64,000 nt of DNA from Prostheceraeus crozeri (lineage: Eukaryota; Platyhelminthes; Polycladida; Euryleptidae), in the NCBI GenBank assembly GCA_907163375.1, contig CAJQUW010007563.1:17501-81500 (forward strand). The letters run 5' to 3'. Each line of letters begins with the position of its first letter. Within the stretch, counting starts at the first letter, position 1. The translations under genes and the position numbers were made by a program. Under the pieces are notes generated by a model. That model saw only the letters and a list, made by a program, of their open reading frames with translations. It was not told the origin of the DNA and did not search any database. Below, in pieces: positions 23,601 to 34,057 of this stretch.

Positions 23601-24276
23601 ATATGAACGTAGTTCTACTTTAATGGACATTGAAAAGATTAACAATGAAAAAATGAATAAAGAAAAACACAAAGATAGAGTACGTTATATGAAAGATAAG
23701 GAATCTCAATTATTATTAAGATTAGAGCATTATAAAAAATTAAGAAAGAGATGGACTAAAGTTAAGAATGTAACACAAGGAATTGGCATATTCTTAACAA
23801 TAAGTTTAGGCGCTCTCACTATTGTTATATCTTCAGGTGTTTTAGTAATTCCAGTAGTTGCTACAGCTTTAACAGGTACGGGTGTTTTTGCAACTTCACT
23901 TGTTACAATGTTAGATAAATCTTTGATAACTAAGAAACGAAAATCATTAAAAACTAAGCATTTACATATTAAAGAAGTCTATGATAAACTACATTACTAC
24001 TTTCAAAGAGCATGTGATGATAATGTTATTACGTTAGATGAGATTGAAAAATTTGATCAAATAGCTAATGAAGTAAATCAAACCTTTCAATTACAGTCCG
24101 AAAAAGTTGATGATAAGAATAGACAGGATGGTAAAATTTCTAGTGATGGTAAAACTTTTACTGGTGGTAAAATTTCTAATGAAGAAAATGATAAAATTTT
24201 CTTAGAAGAGCTAAAAACTTTAAGCGAAAATTTAAGCAAAACTTTATTAAACAAAACTTTATTAAACAAAACTTAA
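23551..24276 (+). CDS. Membrane-segment protein at the Polinton left end
   Basis: I do not recognise this protein of about 241 residues. The first ATG with the element's usual A-rich context (tttaaaaATGG) is at 23551, and it lies inside the terminal repeat. The N-terminal part is charged and helical. Residues about 75-125 form a long hydrophobic stretch (GIFLTISLGALTIVISSGVL, then VIPVVATALTGTGVFATSLV), predicted as two membrane segments or a hairpin. The C-terminal part is charged, with short Asp-Gly-Lys repeats and a LLNKT duplication at the end. The profile resembles small membrane proteins reported from Polinton-like viruses, but a specific family cannot be assigned. Confidence 0.55.
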   Translation: MEETKVDETARIHPSLSYERSSTLMDIEKINNEKMNKEKHKDRVRYMKDKESQLLLRLEHYKKLRKRWTKVKNVTQGIGIFLTISLGALTIVISSGVLVIPVVATALTGTGVFATSLVTMLDKSLITKKRKSLKTKHLHIKEVYDKLHYYFQRACDDNVITLDEIEKFDQIANEVNQTFQLQSEKVDDKNRQDGKISSDGKTFTGGKISNEENDKIFLEELKTLSENLSKTLLNKTLLNKT

Positions 24277-24397
24277 AAAGAGAAAACTTTAAACGAAAAG
24301 ATGTCAAACAACAAAGCAATAAAAAAATAATTTGTTCAGTAAAATGTTTTTGCTGTATTCCAATGTTACCACAAAATTCAAATATTATATTTTAAAA

Positions 24398-25223
24398 ATG
24401 GATAAAATTAGAGCTGATAATTTTAAAAGAATAAAACAATTAGAAGAGTTAATAAAACAAAGAAATATTATGAAAGAAAATCATCTTCAACATAGAATGA
24501 TAAAAGCTGGTATTCAATCTGATATGTTTGAAAAAATGCAGCAAACCGAGCAAATAAAAACTGATTTTGAAAAAACTATGAAACCATTTAAAACTCTTGA
24601 AAAAGAACTTACAAATAAATGATAAACAAATTGATATAACAGATCCAGAGCACAAAACTATATTAGATGACTATGGATTACTAGAATCAAACTTTAATAA
24701 GAAATTACCAAAATCTATGCAATTTGAACATTCTATTTCATTTATAGATGGAAAAACAATACCTAGATTTTATCTCGGTCAAAAAGAAATATTTCCACGA
24801 CCTTTTCGAGGTTTAATTTTTTCACCAGATAAATTTCCTTTTAATTTAGATAGAAATTTTGTTAATCTTTTAAGTGGAGCAGATTTAAATAATTATGCTG
24901 TAGAAGATCTCATAAAATATAAAGCTATGTTAGATAGAGTTGGTGCAGTAAAATCTCTTAGACGTTATAAACAATTAGAAAATTTATTATCAACGGGAGT
25001 TAAAGTAGGGAAAGGTTTATCTGAAAAACAGAAAACAGAAACAACCATATTTTTACCAGATGATCCACAAGAATTACTAAATAGATTAAATATTTTAATA
25101 TCTGCAATAAAAGAAGGACATAATTCTAGTTTCAATGAAATTCATGCTATATTGAAAAGACTGCTGGAAAAGAAGATTCTAAATGAAGAGGATTATAAAA
25201 GTATAACGAACCGAATGTTCTAG
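24398..25223 (+). pseudogene. Unknown Polinton gene, helical N part (fossil)
   Basis: This locus sits between the membrane-segment gene and the penton-like gene. The first part, beginning in A-rich context (tttaaaaATGG), is strongly helical and charged. The remainder has no recognised fold, although FLPDDPQELLNRLNILISAI and a Lys-rich C terminus suggest a helical virion or DNA-binding protein. The locus looks broken in about one place. No family recognised. Confidence 0.5.
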
Positions 25224-25301
25224 GGCTTCGCCCGTAGCTGAAATATGTTGTTGTTTTTAATTCTTTTATAAAAAATATTTATTTAAAATTTTAACTAAAA
25301 A

Positions 25302-26090
25302 ATGTGTTCAGCAGATTTAGACAAAATTAATAATCATTTAGAAAATTTAACAGAGATTTTGGGTTCATCAAAATTTAGTACGACGTTAAAAATTATAACA
25401 ACTACTTCATCACACACTTGTAATTTAGAACCCATTCTACATTTGGAACAAAATAAAAATTATCAAATTGCATTGACTAGTTTCTCTACATTTAACACTA
25501 TTCAAAACGTTATAAAAGATGTGAAAGATCAATTTAGATATTCTACTGATAAAGGCAAAACATGGAAAATACTAACTTTTCTTCCTGGTTCTTACGAAGT
25601 TGAATCAATATCAAATGAAATTAAGAGACATTTAGGTATACCATTTAAAGATAAGAAACAATTACATTTTGCAGTTGAACCGGCAGTTAATAAATTTTCT
25701 CTTACTTTAGACGAAAATCATCAAGTTGATTTTAATCATGATAGATCATTGTCAAAGCTATTAGGATTTAATAAACAAACCTATAGTCAAGGTTATCATT
25801 TAGGTGAGAAGATTCCAAAAATAACTGAAATAAATTCAATTGTTGTACATTGTGACATTATTGAAGGAGGATATATAAATGGTAAATTGTCAAATTTAAT
25901 ATTCAGTTTTCCAGCTTTTACTGTACCCATTGGTTATAGATTAAATGTAATTCCACAAACATTAATATATTTCCCTATTACAATAAAAACTATTAACAAC
26001 ATTAACATGAGAATCACTGATGAAAAAGGACAAGAAATAAATTTTGGAGGTGAAGAAATTATGATAGATCTTTTGGTTCGAGAAGTATAA
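25302..26090 (+). CDS. Penton-like minor capsid protein
   Basis: Probably the single jelly-roll pentameric vertex protein of the virion. The 262-residue frame starts at an ATG after an A-run (taaaaaATG). An N-terminal helix is followed by a beta-rich body with NYQIALTSFSTFNTIQNV, LLGFNKQTY and FPAFTVPIGYRLNVIPQTLI, the kind of pattern seen in Polinton minor capsid proteins. The length fits a single jelly roll, compared with the 444-residue double jelly-roll protein encoded at 34058. It lies just upstream of the packaging ATPase, a common neighbourhood. The assignment rests on pattern, size and context. Confidence 0.65.
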   Translation: MCSADLDKINNHLENLTEILGSSKFSTTLKIITTTSSHTCNLEPILHLEQNKNYQIALTSFSTFNTIQNVIKDVKDQFRYSTDKGKTWKILTFLPGSYEVESISNEIKRHLGIPFKDKKQLHFAVEPAVNKFSLTLDENHQVDFNHDRSLSKLLGFNKQTYSQGYHLGEKIPKITEINSIVVHCDIIEGGYINGKLSNLIFSFPAFTVPIGYRLNVIPQTLIYFPITIKTINNINMRITDEKGQEINFGGEEIMIDLLVREV

Positions 26091-26140
26091 ACTCCCGTTC
26101 GGGAGGTATAAACTCCCGTTCGAGAGGTATAAACTCCCAC
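26087..26140. repeat. GC-rich stem-loop repeat after the penton-like gene
   Basis: There are three tandem copies of a ggtataaactcccgttcg module. CTCCCGTTCGGGAG (26092-26105) forms a tight hairpin. It could help terminate the upstream transcript. Confidence 0.6.
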
Positions 26141-26221
26141 GCGAAGCTAGAGAAGTTTAATTTTCTTCTTCTTTAGAAACAAAAAATAAAAAAAAATAAA
26201 AATAATTTTTTTTATTAAAAA

Positions 26222-26989
26222 ATGAGTGAACTACCTCCATTAAATAAAAAAAAACTTAAATTTAATCATCATCCAAATTTATCTAATAAAGTTTTGTCAG
26301 TTATTTGTGGAAGATCAGGTTGTGGAAAAACGTATCTATTATTTAAAATTTTAACGACTCCAAATTTTTTGGATTATAACAATCTTATAATTTATACAAC
26401 AACAGCAGAACAACCCGTCTATCAATTTTTAAAATATGGATTTGAAAATAATCTTAAAAAAACAGCAATTGCTTCATTATTCAAAGAATATGAAAAATCT
26501 GAAGATGAAGAAGAAATAAGTTCGTGGTGTGAAGAAGCAGCAAAAAATAATCAGTTAGTAGAATCTAATAAAAATAAGCATATAAAAATACAATTAATGG
26601 ATGATAGTGGTAATATGCAAGATCCTAGTAAACTAGATAAAACAATGAAACATTGTGTAATTTTTGATGATTGTGTTAATGATAGAAATCAGTTAGTACA
26701 GAGAAATTATTTCACAAGAGGTAGACATAATAACTGTAGTGTGTTTTATTTAACACAAAGTATGTATTCATTAGACGGAAGTGTTATTAGAAAGAATGCA
26801 AATACATTTATACTATTTGAAATAAATGCAAGAAACTTAAGTGATTTGTTAAGAGATTTATGTGTAAGAAATAAAGATGAATTTAAACAATCGTGTAACA
26901 ATGCTTGGTCAAAAGATTATGGATTTATCACAATTAATATTGATAAAAAAATTCATGAAAGAGTTATAGAAAATATTTTCGAGGAGTGA
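26222..26989 (+). CDS. FtsK/HerA-type genome-packaging ATPase
   Basis: This 255-residue P-loop ATPase would translocate DNA into the capsid. Walker A is VICGRSGCGKTYLLFKIL (about residues 26-43) and Walker B is HCVIFDDCVND (about 140-150). A conserved FTRGRHNNCSVFYLTQSMY follows, matching the sensor/Gln region of A32-like ATPases of Polintons, virophages and large DNA viruses. The length is typical of the family (about 230-280 residues). The ATG follows ttattaaaaaATG. A GC-rich gaacggagtg repeat follows the stop. Confidence 0.92.
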   Translation: MSELPPLNKKKLKFNHHPNLSNKVLSVICGRSGCGKTYLLFKILTTPNFLDYNNLIIYTTTAEQPVYQFLKYGFENNLKKTAIASLFKEYEKSEDEEEISSWCEEAAKNNQLVESNKNKHIKIQLMDDSGNMQDPSKLDKTMKHCVIFDDCVNDRNQLVQRNYFTRGRHNNCSVFYLTQSMYSLDGSVIRKNANTFILFEINARNLSDLLRDLCVRNKDEFKQSCNNAWSKDYGFITINIDKKIHERVIENIFEE

Positions 26990-27065
26990 TCGAACGGAGT
27001 GACCGAACGGAGTGGCCGAATAATTTTTTCTTATAAATTTTTTGTTAATAAAAATAAAAAAAAAT

Positions 27066-27395
27066 ATGTTGAATGATTATAAGATAGAGCATGTACCAGT
27101 TTTAAAAGATTATCGTCATCCTACAAATCCTGTAAATTCGAAGAAAGAAGTTAGATTTTATTATCATCATAAATACGTAGCGCTCGTTACAGATTATAAA
27201 ACAAAACATGGTATTAAACCGTGTGTTAAAACAAAAGACTTTCCACTTTGTTTAAGAAGTTTCCGAGTATTTTTGGCGTATAATAATTTATGGTGGTTGG
27301 TTAAGAAAGAACATTTAACAGCACATGAATTAGAAACATTACATCAATTACATATTCCTGTGTATATGCAAAAACGGAACCGAGGTTCTATGTAA
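27066..27395 (+). CDS. Unknown small Polinton protein
   Basis: This basic protein of about 109 residues starts at the ATG at 27066, after an A-run as for its neighbours. It is rich in Tyr, His and Lys (FYYHHKYVALVTDYK; FRVFLAYNNLWWLVKKEH). It sits between the ATPase and PolB genes. I do not recognise the family. Size, charge and position would suit a small DNA-binding or accessory protein, which is a guess. Confidence 0.55.
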   Translation: MLNDYKIEHVPVLKDYRHPTNPVNSKKEVRFYYHHKYVALVTDYKTKHGIKPCVKTKDFPLCLRSFRVFLAYNNLWWLVKKEHLTAHELETLHQLHIPVYMQKRNRGSM

Positions 27396-27420
27396 AAATT
27401 CATTTTTTCTTTTAAAAAAT

Positions 27421-30400
27421 ATGAATCGTGAAATGTCTCTCGGACAAACGTCTAGGATTGATGAATTAATCAAGAAACAAACTGCTGAGTTTGATGCGCA
27501 AATTAAACATAGTAAACGTATTAAAAAACAGAAACGTACTAGGCGTAGTATTAGACGTAATACTAAAAAACAGAAACGTGGAACAAAAGAAATATTAGAA
27601 ACTCCTATTAGTGATATCTTTTTTGATGATAGAATTAAGGATGAACTTGGTGATGATTTATGTAATTTATTTAATCCAAATGAAATTAAATATGAAAATG
27701 TATGTTTTATTAATGTAGTAAATGATATGCGGAAACTTTTAGCAAATGGTAAAATTATTAATTTACTTGGAAAAGTTGTTAAAGATCAGGAAAATATAAT
27801 TCAAAATTTTTACGTAACCTTCTATAATAAAAAATCATTTGAAACATGGTTTTCGAATCTGGATGAGAAATCCGATGCTAACGAATGGATTTTTACAGGT
27901 AATATTAAATATGAAGATTTTGGAATGAAGTTAGTACAAAGATCGCATAAAGGGGCAGGGATTAATATGAAATATAGAATCAAAGAATAGTTCGGTGAAT
28001 ATTGTTATATTCCTTCTGAAGATTTTTGTTTTATTAAATGTTATTATGTTTTACGAGGTTTTAATGAAGAACAAGGAGAAATGATGAAAGAAATGTTTAA
28101 TAATTTTTTATATAAAGAGAAAGCCACATCTAGAACAGGAGTAATGTCAAACTGCAAATTTTCTCAATTCAATAAATATTTTGGAGAATAAGTTCAATAT
28201 TATAGTCCTGCCAATCGTCATTTAAATCCTAGAGGAATTGAAACGTTTCATAATTATGTTTATTACAATTATTCTCACGCAGGTTCAACAATTGGTCACT
28301 ATTGTTTAATTAATAAATCTCATAAATTAAAAGCTATTAGAGAAATTGAAAATAATTTCAAACCAATATATAAAACAGTTACTGATGAAACTCTAACAAC
28401 GCGTCCATATAAAATCATAACAAAGAAAAAAATTGACTATGGTTCAACATATATTTGGGATCTCGAAACTTTTCCTGATCCTAACTGTTCAACAGCTCAT
28501 CCTATTCCTTATGCTGTAGGAGCTATTAATTTTAATAAATTTATATGTTGTTTACCGAAACAAAGATTGAAAGAATTAGAAACACGTTTGTTAAGTGATA
28601 TGATTAAAATTAAACGATCAAAAGATGAAGATGAAATTAAAAAACTTAAAAAACAGATTAATGAGTATAATAATTTAACTGAATTAGAATTTAATAAACT
28701 TCAAAATTGTGTGAAAATATTTACGAGAACTGAGGATGATGAATGTTCGATCGGGGGAAACCCAGAGGATGTATGTCCGATCCATCAATTTTTTAAAACT
28801 CTTGGAAAATTTAATTATTCGAGGGTAACTTTAATAGCTCACAATTCATCAGGTTTTGATTCCTATTTTCCGATAAAAGCTAATTTTAAATTATCTAAAC
28901 CGCCTCTTAAAACTTCAAGAGGAATATTGACTGCTTCATTACAAAATCCTTATACAACTGAATGTGTTAGTAGATACATCCAAAAATCTTTTAGATTTGA
29001 AAACAATATGAAAAAAGATTCACCTTCAGGTAAATTAGCACTTCAAACTATTATAATGAAATGTAGTTATCAACATGTAAAAACAAGTCTTTCTAAATGG
29101 TGTGAGAATTTTAAAATTCCTACGAATGTGTGCAAATTAAATTATGAAATTGGAGACATAACACATGAAAATTATAAAGAAAAAGAAATTGAATGGAGAC
29201 CATATTTAGTTAACGATATTCTTTCTTTAGCTTTTTGTATCTACAAATATAATAATGTTATGCAAGATTTAGTTGGTGAAGATATAACTACTAATTTGAC
29301 ATCCTCTGCTTTAACATTTAACGGTTGGATGAAAAGTGTACAAAATGACAATATAAATATTCATTCTCATATAGATTTATGGGCTAGAAATTATATTAGA
29401 AAATCTGTTAAAGGTGGAAGAGTTTCAGCAAATATAAGAAAATACATATCGCCATTTTGTAGCATCTTGTTACCAATATTAAAACAGTATTTACCTGGTC
29501 GCTACGCTGGTGGGGCTTTGTCCCCTGGAAGTAATTTAATAGATTTAATGAAACAGTATCGAGATTTAGGAGATAAAACTGAAATTTGTAAGAAAATTTC
29601 AAATCAACTACTTGAACAAAAAAATGAATTTCTAATGGCTTTTGATGCAACATCTTTATATCCATCAGCTATGTATGATGAAAATTCAGAATACCCTAAA
29701 GCTGAATCAGCTAGAAAATTTCGTCAAGAAGAAGAGCGGGAAATAGTATATAAATTTAATACACAAACATTTAGACCTAAAACTGGAATATTCTCTTTTG
29801 TGTTTCAATATCCGAATGATATGTTTTTCCAACCAGTTCCTATAAAAGATAAAGTTAAAAATCAAAATAATAATTCTCATGTAAAAGTAATCAGGTTTAG
29901 AAATAGTATATGTTATGATGTATTAACTTCTGTAGACATACAAGAAATTGTTAGATGTGGGGGAAAAATCTTACATATTACTGATGGTATAATTTATGAA
30001 AAAAATTATCAAGTTTCACCATTTCGAAATTATATTGAAAAACTTTTTAATTTGAGAAAAAGATATAAAACAGAAGGAAATACTGTAGGTGATGAGTTAA
30101 TTAAATTATTGATGAATTCGCTATATGGCAAAACTGTGCAAAAAGATATAACCACTAAATATCATTTATGGAATGAGAATACATTGAGAAAAAATTTCAC
30201 TCAAGAAGTAAAAGATTATGAAAAATTAAATGATGAACAATATTTAGCGAAAGTAGAAATGGAAGATGATGAATTTCTCAAAACTAATATTGTAAAAGAT
30301 GGGAAGACGTCATTCATGCCATCACACTTAGGTTCTTTCATTCTTTCTCACTCTAGAAGAATCATGAATAACTTTATTTTAGAAATTAATGGTTTCAAAG

Positions 30401-30918
30401 AAAAATACATTCATTATACAGATACTGATTCAATATATATTTCCAATGAGCTCTTTAATAAATTAGACGCTGCTGGATATGTTGGAGGAGAATTGTGTCA
30501 AGGGAAAAATGATTATGGAAATGGTGGAATTATTTTTGCAATGTTTATTGCACCTAAAGTAAAATACTGTATTACTGTAGATGAGCAAGGGACACTTAGT
30601 GAAAAGAAAACATTCAAAGGTTATTCACAAAACAAAGTAAAAGTAGAAGATTTTCTAAAACTATATTCGGGGAAAACATTATCGACTACAGTTAATAAAC
30701 CGTGGAAAAGATCTTTAGAAACTGGAATTAGTATTCCTGATAAAAATAATAATACTGAAGAAAAAAAATTTTCTGGTCAAATAAATATTCTTAAACGTCA
30801 AGCACCTGATGAAAATGAAATTATGTTACCTTATAACGGAGAAGATATTCAAGCTGAAATATTTCAAACAATCATCTGTGAGAGTAATTTAAGTGATGAT
30901 GATGACACGTTGGAATAA
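27421..30918 (+). pseudogene. Polinton protein-primed DNA polymerase B locus (fossil)
   Basis: This is the replicative polymerase of the Polinton. The locus opens with a Lys/Arg-rich segment (KRIKKQKRTRRSIRRNTKKQ), followed by a central region that includes an exonuclease-type motif (IWDLETFPDP). The catalytic part includes LIAHNSSGFDSYF (Exo II type), FDATSLYPSAM (palm motif A), LLMNSLYGKTVQ (motif B) and HYTDTDSIYIS (motif C), all typical of family B polymerases that prime from a protein. It differs from the outer element's PolB in motif detail and lacks the zinc-finger/endonuclease VII-like modules, so the two are separate lineages. The locus looks broken in about two places. Confidence 0.92.
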
Positions 30919-30929
30919 TAATTTTTTTA

Positions 30930-31080
30930 TTACATCTAAAAATTTTATAATATCTAAAAATTTTATAACATCTAAAAATTTTATAACATCTAAAAATTTA
31001 TAACATCTAAAAAATTTATAACATCTAAAAAATTTATAACATCTAAAAAATTTATAACATCTAAAAATTTTATTACATAT
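30930..31080. repeat. Short tandem repeat between convergent genes
   Basis: There are about eight units of about 18 bp (taacatctaaaaattttata) between the convergent PolB and clamp-like genes. Their U-rich transcripts could serve as a bidirectional 3' end. Confidence 0.75.
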
Positions 31081-31130
31081 GAAAATATATTTATCGAATA
31101 TTTTGGTATTTTCTATTAAGTTTTATCATA

Positions 31131-32459
31131 TTAAGTTTCATCATATAATGTTTTATCAAAAGATAATTTAAATTTATTTTCACTAACTATTGATTCTTCA
31201 TCATCATAAATTGATTCTTCATCATCATAAATTGATTCTTCATCATCATCATAAATTACACTTTTTGGGATTGGATACCATTTCCTGATAGGATACCATT
31301 CTCGTATTGGAATATCTAATTCTAAATTACATTTTTTATCTGATAATAATATAATAGAGAAAAATATTGGTCTTTGTTCTCTTTTGGAAAATTTAATAAC
31401 ACCACTATAATCTGAATCACTTTTAGTTTTTATTAAAGATGATAAAATTTTAAATTGATTAGATGTAAATCCTAATTTAAATTTTGTAGACCCGACACAT
31501 AGTTGTCTAACAGTATCTTCAACTATACCATCATTATTATTTTCAATTGTAAGAAAATGAAATTTAGATAAATTTTTATAATTACTAATATTTTTATAAT
31601 CTTTTTTACCATTTACACCATTTTCAGATGTTTCTGAATCATCATCTATATTATCATCTATATTATTATCATCTATATTATTATCATTATTATCATAAGA
31701 TTCTTTAAGATCGGGCAAAGCCCTAGAACCTTCGGTTCGTTTATTATGATTATGGTCATTGTTAATAGTATAAGGTGTAGTCAACATATAAATTTTCTCT
31801 TGTTGAGCTAAACCATTTATATAAGATTTTAATAAATTAATATTTAAGTTGGAATATAATCCTATATACGTATCATCATCATATCTTTGGGGCATTTCTA
31901 ATGTTTCTTGTTTATAAATTGTGTCTCTATAATAAACTTGACATAATAATTCTTCATTATGTTTTTTACTCTCTATGTGAATGTTATATTGATTTTGTTC
32001 ATCAACAAATAATCTTATTTTTTCTTTGGAAAAAGATTTTAATTTTTTAACTAATTCTTTAATATTGATATAATTAATAATTTTATTTTCTATCCAATCA
32101 GTATTACTAATCGGCAAAACTGCTCTAATAAAACCGAAAACATTATTATGACCTATTATAACCATATTTTCTTTATTTAATTCAACATAAGCTACATCAT
32201 TATATTTGCTTACAATCTCCATAAATTTTATAAACGGGTCTCCTGGAAATAAACAATAGTTAGTTTCTATAGAAGGTAAACCTTTAGTCTGTTCTCTAAA
32301 TATTTCGGCTTGTAATTCAAACAAAAGTTTAACATATATACATGGATTATTATTATTATTATTATAAAAACATTTATTTTCAAATCCCGTTGATCTCGTC
32401 GAATAAGAAGAACAGGATGATGCGGACGAATATAATTTTTTTAAATTTGGTTTTTCCAT
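31131..32459 (-). CDS. Possible PCNA-like sliding clamp with acidic insertion
   Basis: This 442-residue protein has an ATG at 32459 in the usual A-rich context. About residues 60-230 show a pattern like the first PCNA half: IKFMEIVSKYNDVAYVELNK (helix then strand), then NINIKELVKKLKSF followed by EKIRLFVDEQNQYNIHIE, which resembles the LxxLxKxLK...D.ItL...ed...l.i segment of PCNA. A long Asn/Asp-rich low-complexity insertion follows (about 245-290). Another half begins around 300 (FHFLTIENN..., LGFTSNQFKILSSLI, RPIFFSIILLSDKKCNLEL). The C terminus repeats SIYDDEE. If correct, it would be a processivity clamp for the neighbouring PolB. The assignment is inference from pattern; an unrelated beta-rich protein is possible. 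Confidence 0.4.
   Translation of the reverse strand: MEKPNLKKLYSSASSCSSYSTRSTGFENKCFYNNNNNNPCIYVKLLFELQAEIFREQTKGLPSIETNYCLFPGDPFIKFMEIVSKYNDVAYVELNKENMVIIGHNNVFGFIRAVLPISNTDWIENKIINYINIKELVKKLKSFSKEKIRLFVDEQNQYNIHIESKKHNEELLCQVYYRDTIYKQETLEMPQRYDDDTYIGLYSNLNINLLKSYINGLAQQEKIYMLTTPYTINNDHNHNKRTEGSRALPDLKESYDNNDNNIDDNNIDDNIDDDSETSENGVNGKKDYKNISNYKNLSKFHFLTIENNNDGIVEDTVRQLCVGSTKFKLGFTSNQFKILSSLIKTKSDSDYSGVIKFSKREQRPIFFSIILLSDKKCNLELDIPIREWYPIRKWYPIPKSVIYDDDEESIYDDEESIYDDEESIVSENKFKLSFDKTLYDET
31713..31738. repeat. Pair of GC-rich stem-loops inside the clamp-like gene
   Basis: GGGCAAAGCCC (31713-31723) and GAACCTTCGGTTC (31726-31738) lie side by side in the low-complexity insertion. They resemble stem-loops scattered through the rest of the element. 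Confidence 0.7.
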
Positions 32460-32518
32460 TTTTTTATTTTTATTAGAAAAAATTTTACTTTTTTATTTTT
32501 ATTTTTATTGTTTTAAAA

Positions 32519-33406
32519 ATGATGTTACCAAATGTTGGTGGAGGTGCATATATCCCGAATAATCGTGAATTAGAAATAGAGATAGAAAATTATATCATGA
32601 AAACTGGAGACGTTTTATCTGGTCCATTGCATCTTTCTATTCTTCCGCAACAAAATACCGAGTTAACAAATAAACAATATGTTGATACACAAATCAATGA
32701 CTTAAAAGAAAAATATATAAACGATGTTTTGGTTCCACTGATGAATGAATTAAAGTTGCTAAAACTTAATGACAAATCATTAAACGAAAAATTATTAAAA
32801 CTTGATAAAAAGGATAGAGAGCTAGAAGCAGATATAGCAAAACTTTTTAAAAAGATTTCTGAACAATCAAAAATTTTAATATTACTTTCTATAAAGTTAA
32901 CATCTGCAGTCATTAAAAATAAACATCAGATAAAAATGTTAAAAGAACAATTAGAAGATGAAATAGAAAAACTACCTGAAAGAATTAAAAAAAATTTAAA
33001 GCAGTTACAAACTACATTCCAAAAAAGTGTTGATGAATTGAGTTCTAAAATTACTCAACAAGTGAAAAAGATGAATAGAATAATCAATGAAGTAAACTCG
33101 CTTAATCAAAAAGTTGATAAAATGAAAACTCTTAAAATCAATTTAGAAAATGAATTAAAGAAAAATTTACAAGAAAACTCTAAAGAAAATAAAGAACAGT
33201 TAGATGCTGTTAAAAGACAATTAGATGTTTTTAAAATTAAGTTAAATGCACTTAAAACGGCGTTGAAGATGAATCAGGAGAAAATGCAAGTTAATAGAAA
33301 AGAAATTAAAGTACATCACACGCTGCTTGACGCAATAGATAAAGTTCAACAGTCAATTAATAAAGTTATCTCGAAGTTGTTGTCCATTCACAAACGTAAA
33401 TCTTAG
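32519..33406 (+). CDS. Coiled-coil fibre-like protein with phage tail-fibre-type head
   Basis: This 295-residue frame has an ATG at 32519 (ttttaaaaATG). Residues about 30-65 read MKTGDVLSGPLHLSILP, then NTELTNKQYVDTQI, which follows the (K)xGDxMSGPLxL...(T/N)NKQYVDxxI pattern common in trimeric tail-fibre proteins of phages. The rest is almost pure heptad-repeat coiled coil, rich in Lys, Leu and Glu, to the C terminus. The arrangement suits a trimeric virion spike or fibre placed near the capsid genes. It starts back to back with the minus-strand clamp-like gene. No C-terminal receptor domain is visible. Confidence 0.55.
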   Translation: MMLPNVGGGAYIPNNRELEIEIENYIMKTGDVLSGPLHLSILPQQNTELTNKQYVDTQINDLKEKYINDVLVPLMNELKLLKLNDKSLNEKLLKLDKKDRELEADIAKLFKKISEQSKILILLSIKLTSAVIKNKHQIKMLKEQLEDEIEKLPERIKKNLKQLQTTFQKSVDELSSKITQQVKKMNRIINEVNSLNQKVDKMKTLKINLENELKKNLQENSKENKEQLDAVKRQLDVFKIKLNALKTALKMNQEKMQVNRKEIKVHHTLLDAIDKVQQSINKVISKLLSIHKRKS

Positions 33407-33448
33407 CACGTAGATATTTTTCCCAAAAGTCAAATTTAATCCTAAAAA

Positions 33449-33964
33449 ATGCCTATAATTTATAAACACAATCTTAAACATTTTGCTTCAAATCAAAAAA
33501 TTGCTCATGAACCATCTATGAAATCTGTTTACCATTATAACAATGTAGAAACAATCGGAACACAAAAGTTCCTAGGCACCGCAGGTGCCGTTCAAAAAGA
33601 AGGGGCTGGCATCTTTTCTGGTATTGGAAGTATCGTTAACTTAATTAAAAATAATAAATATTTGATTACATCTGCTGCAAAAGGAGCAGCTGCTATAGGT
33701 AGTACAGCTAGTGCAATATCAAATGCTGTCAAGTCTCAAAACGAATTAAAACAACTAGAAGCTATTCGTAAACTTAGGAATGATTCTGAAGAACTAAAAA
33801 ATTTAAAAAAACTTTCAGAGGAAACAAAAAATAAAATTGCTAACATTGCTGTTGGGGAAACCTTGAGGAGCGGAGCTCCGTCTGATAGTAAACATAATGA
33901 AAAAACAATTGAAGAAATAAGAGGTAATGGCATTAATAGCGGAGCTGGTCTAGCAAAATTCTAA
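33449..33964 (+). CDS. pVI-like membrane-active virion protein
   Basis: This 171-residue frame follows the fibre-like gene by about 40 bases. After a basic N terminus, a Gly/Ala-rich amphipathic stretch (AGIFSGIGSIVNLIKNNKYL, then ITSAAKGAAAIGSTASAIS) precedes a charged coiled segment and a C terminus GNGINSGAGLAKF. Gly/Ala-rich amphipathic helices of this kind are characteristic of adenovirus protein VI and its Polinton and adintovirus counterparts, which disrupt endosomal membranes and are cut by the adenain-like protease. The role is inferred from composition and from its place before the major capsid gene. Two GC-rich stem-loops lie inside the frame. Confidence 0.5.
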   Translation: MPIIYKHNLKHFASNQKIAHEPSMKSVYHYNNVETIGTQKFLGTAGAVQKEGAGIFSGIGSIVNLIKNNKYLITSAAKGAAAIGSTASAISNAVKSQNELKQLEAIRKLRNDSEELKNLKKLSEETKNKIANIAVGETLRSGAPSDSKHNEKTIEEIRGNGINSGAGLAKF

Positions 33965-34057
33965 AATTATATTTTAGTAAAATTTTTTAGTAATTTTTTT
34001 AGTAAAAATTTTTTCTGTCTGTGAGAAAAACAAAAAGTCAAATTATTTTTTATAAAA

